Source: Xanthostigma xanthostigma (taxonomy: Eukaryota > Arthropoda > Insecta > Raphidioptera > Raphidiidae). Taken from it: a stretch of 64,000 nt of DNA. The first letter of the stretch is position 1; every line of letters starts with the position of its first letter. A model generated the notes under the pieces. The model was not told the origin of the DNA. It searched no databases and saw only the letters and a program-made list of their open reading frames with translations. Location: positions 806,001 to 870,000 of the forward strand of contig OY754470.1 of the NCBI GenBank assembly GCA_963575645.1, in the 5' to 3' direction. Shown piece after piece: positions 23,811 to 34,839 of this stretch. The translations under genes were made by a program, and so were the position numbers.

Positions 23811-24420
23811 TAAGTATATTAAAGAATTTGATTTTTGCGATTTTTTCAAGGCATACCTTTTTAAAAAATTGCTATTTTTAACGAAAACCGAAATCTTTCG
23901 GAACTTTTGCAAAATAATCACACTTATAGAAAAAAAACAGGCTGAATGCAATGAGCACAAACAAACGTCAGTATGTCTTTTGGTTTAGAAGTTATTTGCG
24001 TTTATAGTTTTCAGAAAATCATATAAAACCTTTGAATGGCCGTAATTTCCAAAGTACAAGAGATACAGACGTTTACTTACGCTCATTGAATTCAGCGTAA
24101 TTTTTTCTGTAAGTATTCTCAATTTCAAAAGTATATTGAAGAATTCGATTTTTGCGATTTTTTCAAGGCATAGATACCTCTTTAAAAAAATCGATTTTTG
24201 ACGAAAACCGAAATCTTTCGAAACTATAATGCTTATAGAAAAAAAAACACGCTGAATCCAATGAGCACAAACAAACGTCTGTATGTCTTTTGACTTGGAA
24301 GTTATTTACGTTTATAGTTTTCAGAAACTCATATAAAACCTTCGAATGGCCGTAGTTTCCAAACTAAAAGAGTTACAGACGTTTGCTTACGCCTTACGCT
24401 CATTGAATTCGACGTACCTA
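23811..24420 (+). repeat. Two tandem units of about 305 bp
   Basis: Units at about 23811-24119 and 24120-24420 share GCGATTTTTTCAAGGCATA, ACGAAAACCGAAATCTTTCG, ATGAGCACAAACAAACGTC and CGTTT(A/G)CTTACGCTCATTG. A further copy lies at 56880-57150. Each unit holds an inverted pair built on CAAACGTCTGTA and TACAGACGTTTG. Confidence 0.8.
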
Positions 24421-25016
24421 GCTACTAATATGAACGGTATAATATTATTAAAATTTTCAGACCAAGACCTTATTTAGTGAAAAAACAGCAGCTGACCATA
24501 AAGATCAGACACTAATAAAATAGAGCCCGAGTATCCATGCATTCGCTTTTATTGTCTCGTAACAGTCACGAAATTACGGCCTGGCCTCTTTTCTAATTTT
24601 TTATACTCCTCTACACTTTAATGAATTTTTATCTAGGATCTGTAATGGCGGGTATCGTCTATACTCCTTGTAAATATTATGCGGATCACGTAATGATATT
24701 TTGTCAGAGCCGATTTGTTAGACTCATTTTTCAACTTAAGTGCTTTTTCATGTTAAGTTTATACACATTTTAGTATTCCGAATGGCGTCTTTGATATATT
24801 GACACTCCTTGCACCATTATAAAGCTATAAGGAAATTTTGTAAGATAGTGCAGTATGCTTTACAAGATTTTACTTCTTGTATAAACGCTGTGAATTCTAT
24901 AGTTATCCGCTTATCTAACCAATTTTGCATCAGAATGGTGAGCGAACCAGGGTTGTCAACCTTTTTCAGTAGTTGTGGTGCCAACAGTGAGAACATTAAC
25001 ATAGCATTATAAAAAA

Positions 25017-25377
25017 TTAGCGGCCGGGCCCGGTTTCACCCGGGTGCGATAGATATAATTCTGCAAAATGTATTTCGTTTCTGAACTTAGAGCTTTGAGC
25101 GAATTCTAACTGATGTCGCTACTTGGTACTGAAACAGTTTTTTTTTGCTTCTGAACTAATAGCTTTGAGCAAATTCTGTCAGATGTCTCTATATGTCACT
25201 AAAACAGGTTTTTTTTTACAAAACACCGTAATTTTGTATAAAATATTTAATAAAAACTATCCTCTAGCGTACGTCGGACCATGAAAGACACATTTACAAA
25301 ATTTCATTAAAATCGGTTCAGTTGGTTCGGAGATTAGCGCGGACGAACATCGTGACATGAGATTTTTATATAATATA
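25017..25377 (-). mobile_element. Non-autonomous Helitron
   Basis: Read on the minus strand it begins near TATATAAAAATCTCATGTCA and has the GCGCTAATCTCCGAACCAAC and ATTAGTTCAGAAGC modules. It ends with the CGCACCCGGGTGAAACCGGG hairpin region and CCGCTAA followed by T, matching the CTRR terminus and A|T insertion rule of Helitrons. No Rep/helicase is encoded. Confidence 0.65.
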
Positions 25378-25380
25378 TGT

Positions 25381-25518
25381 GTTACGGTTAATACAAGAAA
25401 GTAGTTTATTCGCGAATTAACCGGCTAATACCCGAATTAACCTACGTCAAGGATTGGTTAATTCGGGTAATTAGCCGATTAATTCGCGAATTAACTACTT
25501 TCTTGTATTAACCGTAAC
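25381..25518. repeat. Inverted repeat, 62/63-bp arms
   Basis: The left arm starts GTTACGGTTAATACAAGAAA and the right arm ends with its complement, TTTCTTGTATTAACCGTAAC. They are separated by about 13 bp and differ at only a few positions. It directly abuts the Helitron's 5' side. Confidence 0.85.
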
Positions 25519-26500
25519 ATACAGATTTGGTATTTGGGGTAAACATGCTTTATTTTATGCATACTTTTTTTGATGGATAAATCGTACGAGCTTTATGACA
25601 ATTCAACTGGCAGACAAATCAGACGTAATGTGATGCGGTAGTCTCTCTCTCTCTAAGTTGAAGTTGATGTATTATTTACAAAAGTGATTTTTGACCTAAA
25701 TTAATACCATTCCCCACGTGTGGACTTGGAGTGGTACAAAAATGCGGGTATCAAGTTTTTGCAGTAAATTCACGATTATATAGGTAGATCGGTTGTATGG
25801 ATGCAACGTGGAAGCTATAGTTGAAAATTTCATTTTCGTCAACTCAACAAACTGTAAAATATATTTGACCATTCCTATTCAAATTTTACGTTCAATATTT
25901 TCCCGTCGCACGGCATTTTATGTACCCACGTTGATTGAATCTCTTCTCTTCCATAAAATATACATTTATATTTAAATTATATTTATAATAAAATCAAATC
26001 TCTAAAAGTGATAGGATAAATGTTTTTGATTTTTATTCTTTTCTTTCTTTACTATTTTTGTTCAACGTCAAAAGAAACTTATATTTTAAAGCAATGTATT
26101 TATTTTTACTTTCTTTACTTGTCTCTTGCAAATTTAAAGTGAATACGAACTCCGTCAAACAGGGCACACAGTGTATGACATAAAACGGTAGAAAATTGAA
26201 ATCTGTATAATGATACCGTGTTGGCATAGTTGTATAGAGTTCGTTTGTTTAATGAGAAGGCAGGATTGATAGATCAATGAAGACGAAAACAACAATTAAT
26301 TAAGGATCTCTATTTATACAGTAAAATAATAATAATAATACTAATAATGCGTTTAACGTCCGTTTCTCGGCTTTACGTCATAGCATACGCCATTCGCACC
26401 ATTACTATTTTCCATCTATCACAATTCCCGTTATTTTCTACATTTTTAAACTTCCACTTAATTAACAGCAATGGGCGAATGAAGGAATTTTATGGCATTA
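25519..26500. other. Intergenic, nothing recognised
   Basis: A short (TC)n run near 25644 and AT-rich sequence, with no supported gene. Confidence 0.4.
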
Positions 26501-27204
26501 AGGCCCCCATACACCTCGTTCTTTTTTGGCAGTTTTCATCGTCACGATAAAACACGTCGGTCAAAACCGAAGTGTATGGGCAAAAACTGTCGATGAAACA
26601 CGGCAGTTTTTTTATCTGCCGAAGCTTGATTTTAAACACGACGTGTTTGCTGGTTGTCGTTTTAAATCGTAATGTGTGGCGCTTTCCGATAGAATCGACG
26701 TGTTTATTCAGTGGTGCGACGTACAGCAAATAAGTCATATTAATTAAATGATTGTAATTAGTTTGAGTATTGATTTATATTTTAACCGTTTTAGTGCTAA
26801 GCAATTTTGACAAAAATAAATGAAAATTGCTATAAACATATTGATTAATTTAGAGGAAAAAATAATGGTGTCAAATAAAACACTCTAATTTAGACTAATA
26901 TCAATCAATTTTATTAATTATTTTTGCATTATATTGTTTATTAATGTTTATTAAACATAAAATAATATCAATATTATTGTATTTTCCATCAAAGCAGATC
27001 GTATTAATGATGCCACGACTTCAGAAAAACTGAACGAATTACGAAACTACGCCTCTGTGTTTAAATTAACCGTACAGTTTTACCAGTGCGGTTAAAACTG
27101 CCATAAAAGAACGAGGTGTATGGGGATGGCCGTTGTTCGTGTTTAACCGTACAGTTTTACCCGGCGGTTAAAACTGCCAAAAAAGAACGAGGTGTATGGG
27201 GGCC
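26501..27204. mobile_element. Harbinger-type MITE, long copy
   Basis: The ends AGGCCCCCATACACCTCGTT and the complement of AACGAGGTGTATGGGGGCC are inverted over about 35 bp, and ATTA flanks both sides. GGCAGTTTT and GGTTAAAACTGCC motifs repeat inside, and a second ATGGGG-ended module lies at about 27060-27130. The copy at 39983-40366 shares ends and interior. The Harbinger assignment rests on the GGCC termini and short TTA-type flanks and is tentative. Confidence 0.65.
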
Positions 27205-27647
27205 ATTAGATAAGGCAGGAAAATTTTGAGCATTGGAGTTTGACAGGTAATCGGCCATGGCCTTGAATATAAAAAACCATCTCGATATTTATCTGGAATT
27301 ATGGAAAACCTCAACCAGATTGCTCGGCGAGAGGCAGCGGCCTTAATTTTATTCTATTTATTTTAAATGCGTCGTGAAAGGTATATCAATTTGTAGTTGT
27401 TAGATTTCTTTGTTCTTTTTTCTTATAAATGGAATGAAATCGATTACATAATTGAATGAAAGAACATGATAAAATTTAATTACATAAACTTTTTGTAGCG
27501 TCATTGTAGGGCCATGTGCGCGAATGATTTCATTAAAAAGGTTCACAACTAAAGACAGACAAAGTTTAAATCCTAGATAGCAGGCGAAATCCTATAAGCT
27601 TTAAGATATATGTATCACTGCAACGAACCATGATAATATGAAGAAAT

Positions 27648-28671
27648 ACGAATCTCTGTACTGGAAAACAACTTGTTCAAAACTTAGAAAAAAAATGAGC
27701 CTCCTTTAGAAAAGGGTCACTAAAAAGCGTAAAATAACAAAGTTTTGAGGTCGGCACGAATGTAATTCACGTACTACGTTTTAAGTAGTTAGGTATCTAT
27801 ATTACACTAGCGGACCCGGCGAACTTCGTACCGCCTAACAGTATTATATATATATATATATATATCTATATAATTGGAACATCTATCTATCTATTTTATT
27901 TATTTTAAAATATACATGGACGTATATGTGTGTATGTCGAACACTCCGGCTGCGCCGTCGTGCCCGGTGCAAAAGAACGAATGGGGATATTTGAATCTTT
28001 GATTAACGTCTGATTAGTACTCTTCAATAAATAAATTATCGACCAATTTTTATAAGATCAACAACATTTTCGATATGAATAAAAAAAAGTATACTTACAA
28101 CACAAAATCCGTTGTTATTGGAAGCTCGTTTGAGTACTTTTGAGGTTATAAAATCACTTGAAAATTATTTAATGATGAAAAATGTTAAAAGTATATAAAT
28201 CAATGTTTTTTTAATTTTTGACAGAATTTTTTCAAATCATACATAAGGCTGTTTATATTTTAAAACCATGGATACGAATTTAAAAAAAAAATCGTGTCTT
28301 TAATAATAATTATAATCAAAGGAAGAAAAAAAATTTAAGGGTGGACTACCCCTAACATTTAGGGGGATGAAAAATAGATGTTGGCCGATTCTCATAGATA
28401 CCGGATAAGCACAAAAAATTTCATCAAAATCCGTCAAGCCGTTTCGGAGGAGTTTGGCAACGAAAACTGTGACACGAGAATTTTATATATTAGATTGGTG
28501 TCGACCTCAAAACTCTGTTATTTTGCGTTTTTTAGTGACCCTTTTTTGAAGGAGGTTCATTTTTTTTAAAGTTTTTTATTTAAAGTTGACCCTTTTTTGA
28601 AGGAGGTTCATTTTTTTTTAAATTTTTTTATTTAAAGTTTTGAACAGTTGTTTTGCAGTCCGGAGATTCGT
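27648..28671. mobile_element. Foldback element split by a Helitron
   Basis: The left arm (27648-27758) starts ACGAATCTCTGTACTGGAAA and ends GTTTTGAGGTCGGCAC. The right arm (28497-28671) is its complement, ending CGGAGATTCGT. The right arm carries an extra tandem copy of a unit of about 55 bp around CCCTTTTTTGAAGGAGGTTC. The Helitron at 27807-28494 sits between the arms. Confidence 0.65.
27807..28494 (-). mobile_element. Non-autonomous Helitron, complete
   Basis: On the minus strand it starts TCTAATATATAAAATTCTCG and ends GGGTCCGCTAG. It is preceded by A and followed by T, as expected for Helitron insertion between A and T. The 688 bp interior has no Rep/helicase frame and includes a (TA)n run near 27845-27865. 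Confidence 0.65.
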
Positions 28672-29464
28672 TTTTTTTTCATATTATTATTATTAAAAAA
28701 TCTAATCAGCTGTAACGGCATAATACTTTTCAAACTTTGGATTTTGTGTTATGCTTTTTTTATTGTTTCGTTGGTTGGATTTTTGTTGTGTATATATTAT
28801 TTTTTTTTATTTTGATAATCTTTTTGAATTAATACCATAATAAATATTCAGAAGTTTGGAAGAAACGAAATCTTCATTAAAATTCCCAACAGCCGTGAAA
28901 TTAACTTGTCAAAGTTTTAAGAGTTTGAAGAAAACTTTCTAATAAAAGGAAAAAGCTTTAATTTTTATTAGCGTTACCCATAATCAACATTCTTTGTTTA
29001 CAATTAAATTTCTTTTAACTTTATTGTTTTAAAAATTTCATACATTTTTAAAAATGGTATAGTTGAAGCTATAACTAAAGAAAATTCATAATTGTTGTCG
29101 ACGTAACATTATTTAGGTTTAAAACTTAGGTTTAAAAAACAAGTCAATAAAAATTAAATTTTTTTTAACAGGGAGTAAATTCCATGATTTTTACTTTTAT
29201 TATTTGCATTTGTATTATTGCGTTTGCTGTAGGTACCATGTTTATTGTTTACACTAGTAGTTCGTATACAGTTTATAATATAATGTGTATTAAAAGCAGT
29301 TATACGAGGTCTGACACAAAAGTACTCGAAACTGATTTTGTATCTACCAAATTCTCAACACTGCAAATGCAGTGGCGGTTGTAATAAATATATTTATATA
29401 AAAAAATATGCATTTTGCACACTACCAGACTTTTTGATCACCTACCGCCATTGGATGCAAATAA
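28672..29464. other. Intergenic, nothing secure
   Basis: A 66-codon frame at 29184-29384 starts with a signal-like hydrophobic stretch after an acceptor-like TTTTTTAACAG, but nothing else supports it. Confidence 0.3.
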
Positions 29465-29669
29465 GACTTGAAGACACGAAGCTGGTTTTGCCGCTAGACT
29501 CTATGCTTAATAATGCCAGTAGAGAATCAAGCACGAACAATAGGTCCGGTTTTAATTTCGAAATCCAGCTTGTAACCACGCAACGGAGCCCGAGGTGACG
29601 TTCTTTCCTCGCAGTCAGTATAATTCCCAGCAGCGATTCTAGCGGCAAAATCGGCCTCGTGTGCAGCGA
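29465..29669. repeat. Divergent copy of TAA-flanked MITE family
   Basis: It has inverted GGTTTTGCCGCTAGA near the left end and TCTAGCGGCAAAATCGG near the right end. CTCGTGTGCAGCG at the right matches the ends of the elements at 54832-55298 and 55483-55882. Edges are eroded. Confidence 0.5.
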
Positions 29670-32600
29670 AATGCTGACAATATGCATATCTCTGTTGTCG
29701 AGCGTCTATTATTTACGGTATGCTGACGAGTCCCAAGAGTTGAGGACCACTATATACCTGAAGCAAATTTCGTTGAAATCAGATTAGGGATCCTTTGCCA
29801 GTTTTATTTTTAGTGTTGATTCTCCAATTTTAGGAAAAATTAAACACGAAGAATTAATAGTAGATCGTTTATTGATTTTTTTACAAGAATACATGAATTA
29901 TATTTTAAAATTTTATTTTCATATCACATAATATATAATATGTGTGTATTTTATCTTTGCTCTGACTGTACTATTGTTGCAAATATGGAAATTCTATTTG
30001 ATATTTCCATTTCTACGGTGTTCGCAGATATCATGATGTACCTCGCTTTGTATAAAATTTAATTCCAAACAGAACCGTTTCAAGTTTAAACAGATTAAGG
30101 CATAAGCTTTCAATGTGGTTCGAAGCGTAGGTAGAGATACGCATCAATTTTATTAATGAACGAGGAAACTCAATAAAAAAATCTGATACGAACGATGCGA
30201 TTCAGTGCGAGTACTTTTTAGATAAAAATTCGTAGTTCAAAACAGGTTTACACCCTAATCAATAAATGTCCGTTTATTTTCAAAATTACTTTTTTAGATC
30301 TTAAAGCTCAATGCAATTTTGTTTTCAAAAACGACAACAAAAATATTTTCTGTAACAAAACTTGTCTCGATGGATTTCTACCTTTGTAGGCCAGAAAATG
30401 ATTTGACCCTAAATATTTCCACAAAATTGAAGGAAGTTATATAAAAGTATGATACACAATTTGTCAAAATTGAACCTTCGTGCGATGACTGGAACTTGTT
30501 AAAAAAGAGTTAAAAAACTGTGTTTCATCAGTTTTTTGCTTGTATCTTCTCAAAATTCAATATTGTAACCATTGAAAAGAACTAATTTTCGAATTAGTGG
30601 CCTATTTGATGTTATTAATTCCTTGATAGAAATACATAATATTATGTATCTTAGTTATAACATAATAACCGCATTTCTTGGTATATAATTTAGAATTTTG
30701 CGACTGCGATACGCGACAGAAACTAGATCGCAACGACACATCGACGAACTAAAATACTATATCTCTGTTCCAATCCCTCTGCGAACGTAAATATTATCGT
30801 CACGAAAACCGATACACTTCGTTTTAGCTATTGCGCAAGACTGTGACGCAGTCACGCAGAGAGCTTATGTCGTGTACAGATTCGAAAGTTCCCAAAGACT
30901 ACTTTTGGCTTCCCTTTGTATACTTAGATGGAAATGGATATTTCTAAAAAATTACTTTTATTTGTTTTTACTCGTTTGTCACGTGTAATATATCCAATAA
31001 AAAAATGTTTTGTATATATTCCGAACATTGAAAAGTTGTAACATACCCAAGCAATTTTAATTCAGGTACAGTGAAATTCATGGAGAAGTATTAATTTTTT
31101 TACAACACATTCAGAAGTCTTGTGAATTAAATAAAGTCAAATGAAATATTTATTTTTAACTATTTAATAATATCACGAAATTTTCGAGCTTCATTTAGTA
31201 ATACATATATACATAAATACAAATGATATCTACACAAAGTACCAAATTGATAATTATATGTACATAATTTATTATGGAAATCTTAAAAAAAACGTAGATA
31301 CGAGATACATTATTTGAAAAGGAGAATAAATATACTTACTTGCTATACTGGCCCGCGCGTTAATCTGTGCATCATTATTTGAATGCCCGTATTCAACGAA
31401 GGAGCAACAACCAGAAACTTTTAGTTTTTGGAACTGGATATATGCAGGAACATTATTTAACTAACATTTTCGGAAACTTAGAACAGAAATCAAAAGTTTC
31501 TCATCTTTTGTAGTTAACTATATGGTGGCATGACGGGTTTTATACCCGTCATTCCACCATGCATTCATATCTCTGCAATAAGATTAATTATATTATGCAC
31601 CTTTGTCGGTAGACTGTAAAAATAGACTAATCATGTGACAGTTCTGTGACTAAGATACGCTGAACTACACTACACCGGCAATTAACTATTATTTTTTTGA
31701 AATGTGATGGTGGTATAACGGGAATTAATTATTACAACATCAACAGGACTTGGTGTCATAATATACAAATGCAATAGGTACCTAACTATTGTTTAAAAAT
31801 ATTTTTTTCTTATATTGCGTTGTAACAATGTGTGTTTCATGACAATAATAGCAAACTATTGCTATATATTAATAATTATAACATTGAATTACGAGTGTAA
31901 AATAGTTAAAAAATAGTCGAATAAAAATATAAGTATTTTAATTTAAAAACAAAACGACCTTTTGTGCTTTATGTAGAATTCAAATCGAAAGAACTGATTA
32001 TTGACTGTAAAACGGATTATATAACTGCATTTACAACGCGAAGTTCTTTCTTTTTATTTTACTGTCAGCTTGTATTTTTGTTTACTTTCTTTCTATTTTT
32101 TTAATAAATCCTTTATTAATATCACTGAATGTAGTAGTTGGTTTTACTATAAAGATGATATTTAATTACACCTTTTTACGACTGTGCAACCTGTAAATTG
32201 TGAATTTCACTGGTCCAATCAAATTATCAATTAATAAACGTTGTTCGCTTGTTTATTACTCGATCAAATTTTTTTCGAGTATTTTTTCTACTCGAGTCGG
32301 CCGTGACGATCTTTTACTACTTGACCGGCACTCTCCCCAGACACGATAAAAGGTCCGATGTATGAGCGCGAGGGTATTATGCATGCATATGAGTGCGAGT
32401 GAGATGGCTTTAATAGACAGCTACACTCGCACTCTAAGCAGTACTAACTGGTTGCTCTGGGCTCTTGGACTAATAGTTCAGCTTATAGTTTACTACTATT
32501 GCTGAAATATGTAAATCAAATCCCGGGACGTGTTTTTAAAGTAGCGTCATTTTTATGCATCAGACGACACTAGAAACGCATTTAAATACAATTCACATTG

Positions 32601-33608
32601 GACCGAATTCTCTAGCAAAATTGAAATGTCCTTTTTAAATTCAATGAGAATATTTATAACCCAGAGTACATACATTTATCAAAATAAAAATCACGGAGAA
32701 ATTTATTTTTTTGTGAATATTACACAATATTTAAATGAATAAATTTTATATTTACTTAAGTTTTTGTTTGATTACTCACGTACTTTTTTTAAAATTCTAA
32801 TACGTTTTTAAGGTTAAAAATATTTTAACAATTTCACTTTTTAAGTTAGCTAACGCACATATAATAAAAATTAATTAAAAAAGGTTAATGAAAAATTCTA
32901 TTATTTGTCGTTTTTTTAATCCTCAAAGTGTTTTCACTACGATGTAATGTACACTCTAAATACACAATTTAAAATTCATTTATATTAAAATATATTCACT
33001 TATTTTAAATGTACCCTTCATTTTAAAATGCCTCAGGTTAAAATTATTTTATCGAATTATTGTTCTAGTAATTGCAGAGGCAAAAATCAAACTTTAAAGT
33101 TTTTTATGAGAAAATGTCAAAATTATAAAATTTAAAACAGTATGAAAAATTTCTCATGACATGACGTATTCAAATATTGAAATTATTATTATTTCTTTAC
33201 ATTAATAACTCCATTATTTGTCTACTGGAAGACTAGTCACGGATTACAACACTATAATAATAAAGAAATATGCTTTCTGATGTATTTTAAATGACAATAA
33301 TATAACCAATTATTACGACATATAATGTAATATATGTAAAATTACATGTAATTTATATAGTGGAAAAGTGTTGATAAAAAACTAACATTTGAATTTATTT
33401 ATAATACTGTGATTATTTACTATTGGAGTCGTAGAAAGCTTTTCTTATACGATTAAATATTTGAACAAAAATATAAACTATATGAAGTTTGATTTTCGGT
33501 AACAATTAAACCACAAATAATTTGTCTCACTCCTTAAAACAATTATGTCACATTATTTACACTCCTAATTTGCTTTCAGTTTAGTAATTCAAACACAATA
33601 CACTTGCC
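29670..33608. other. Gene-poor AT-rich stretch
   Basis: About 4 kb with no open frame over 60 codons. GC-richer, possibly unique patches lie at about 30700-30900 and 32280-32480, the latter with inverted GAGTGCGAGTGAG and CACTCGCACTC. I can assign no function. Confidence 0.4.
31521..31560. repeat. Tight 40-bp hairpin
   Basis: ATGGTGGCATGACGGG and CCCGTCATTCCACCAT pair around a short TTTTATA loop. A related GGTGGTATAACGGGAAT lies at about 31708. Confidence 0.65.
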
Positions 33609-33825
33609 AATAGCTGGCCATACACACACAGTTCGATCTGCCGGTTTGGAACGGCGCGGTTCAAACGTGCGTATTTATCTGTCCGTTTGTGGGGTATGCA
33701 CGCGCCAGATGTAACCGGCCCAAACTAGTCTGCCAGTTTGCACTGCCATGGAGAAAACCGTCGCCGCCCACAAACGGGCAGTTTTCGTGCAGTTTTGTTT
33801 TGAAGTTCTAACTGCGACAATCAAC

Positions 33826-33909
33826 ATGTGTTCTGAAGGTGTTGTTGGAATTATAGAGATTTATAAACAGCATCCGACTTTATGGAAAATCAAAAGTACC
33901 TTCATGTAA
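33826..33909 (+). pseudogene. MADF-like Harbinger ORF, 5' fragment
   Basis: ATG at 33826 opens 27 codons reading MCSEGVVGIIEIYKQHPTLW, then a TAA at 33907. The pattern of a hydrophobic helix, YKQHP and LW matches the first helix of MADF (Myb/SANT-like) domains. PIF/Harbinger elements normally encode such a DNA-binding partner beside the nuclease. Here the rest of the domain has been lost at the internal deletion. So short a match could be chance, but its position and orientation within the element are exactly those expected. Confidence 0.5.
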
Positions 33910-33920
33910 CCTGTCTTTAA

Positions 33921-34295
33921 TTAAATATTACGGTACATGTTACTGGTATTAAATATCCCAGCGCCTGTGCAGAAAATTCCCACTGAATATTTTAAATACA
34001 ACCTTCCCGTCGCCAAAAAAACGAAGGGTATTAAGCGTTCCTCTGGATCAATTGCTTCTCTCATTACAGTTTTTTTTTTCGTGAGGGCACCTCTTACTAA
34101 ATTTAATAAAAATGTGTTTATATCCATCCTCAAATAATTCTTAAAATCGTCCGGGTCATTTTCTCTTAGCTCCTTTAATAGAACACTATGGCTGAGTTGT
34201 TTTTTCTTTAGCAAATAACTTTTAACCCATTTAGAACGTCGCTTTCTTACACCCGTATTGTCCATTATTTCCATATTAATTATTGCACAACACAA
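33921..34295 (-). pseudogene. Harbinger transposase (HARBI1-like), N-terminal fragment
   Basis: A 124-codon minus-strand frame from ATG 34295 has the family's N-terminal pattern: RRSKWVKSYLLKK, then LLKELRENDPDDFKNYLRM, then MREAIDPEERL and FLATGR. These precede the DDE nuclease domain in HARBI1-like proteins, which are usually about 350-400 residues. After LKYSVGIF the similarity fades and a stop occurs at 33921, so the catalytic DDE residues are all missing. The stop lies only 11 bp from that of the opposing MADF fragment, so one central deletion probably removed the 3' parts of both genes. No activity is expected. Confidence 0.8.
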
Positions 34296-34704
34296 AGCTA
34301 GTTTTTTTTATCACTTAACATTTCAGCAGTTGACTAAGTTTAACTTTTATAAAAACGGTGCACTTTTTATACGTCAAATAAATTATTTACCTGCAGTTCA
34401 CTTTACTAACATATAAAACCGTGCCGTTCCAAACTTTCGTCAAGACGAAATTCCATCCATACGGTTGAATCTGTGGATAAATCTGCCAGTTTCTCCCACT
34501 AACGTGCAGTTTGGCATGTGACAGACCGCCCGGTGCCAGGTTGATGCGTGGATTTTTGTTTTGCGTTAGTGGGTGGCAACGGTTAAAACCGACATGCCGG
34601 CGTGACGCATCAAACCGGCAGACTTATCTGTGCCGGTTGAAACTGCCGGTTCGATCTCTCTGTGTGTGGCCAGCTAATATTGTAGTTGATGTCCAGTTGA
34701 GCAG

Positions 34705-34839
34705 TCAAACCACCCAGGCAACGCGACTGGTCCTTTCTGCGGTGACCCCAGTCGTTGCAGTCGCCCCACCCGTTGGTCCTCCTATGACACTGATGCCTAT
34801 TGTTCCTGTACCGCCGCGATTTATCGCGGACGACCCTGG
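34705..34839 (-). other. Possible readthrough extension of four-helix gene
   Basis: After the UGA at 34840-34842 the same frame stays open for 44 codons to a second UGA at 34705-34707. The region is GC-rich and Gly/Thr-rich (for example TGTIGISVIGGPTGGATATT). The first stop is UGA followed by C, a known leaky context. A second minus frame and the plus strand are also open here, so base composition may explain the absence of stops. Confidence 0.3.

Larger units (their letters stand above)
33609..34678. mobile_element. Internally deleted PIF/Harbinger element
   Basis: The element proper is 33612-34675. AGCTGGCCATACACACACAG at the left matches the complement of the right end (AGCTGGCCACACACAGAGAG), and similarity runs about 35 bp. 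AAT is duplicated at 33609-33611 and 34676-34678. The subterminal regions repeat CTGCCGGTTT and CTGCCAGTTT in both orientations. It keeps the 5' part of a transposase gene and of a MADF-like gene, facing each other. It lies 27 bp beyond the distal stop of the four-helix gene. Confidence 0.85.

Noticed and set aside
27845-27866. (TA)n microsatellite as a feature of interest
   Set aside because: A simple repeat inside a Helitron, with no sign of function.
29184-29384. ORF with a signal-peptide-like start
   Set aside because: A hydrophobic start is common in T-rich DNA, and the rest shows no conserved pattern.
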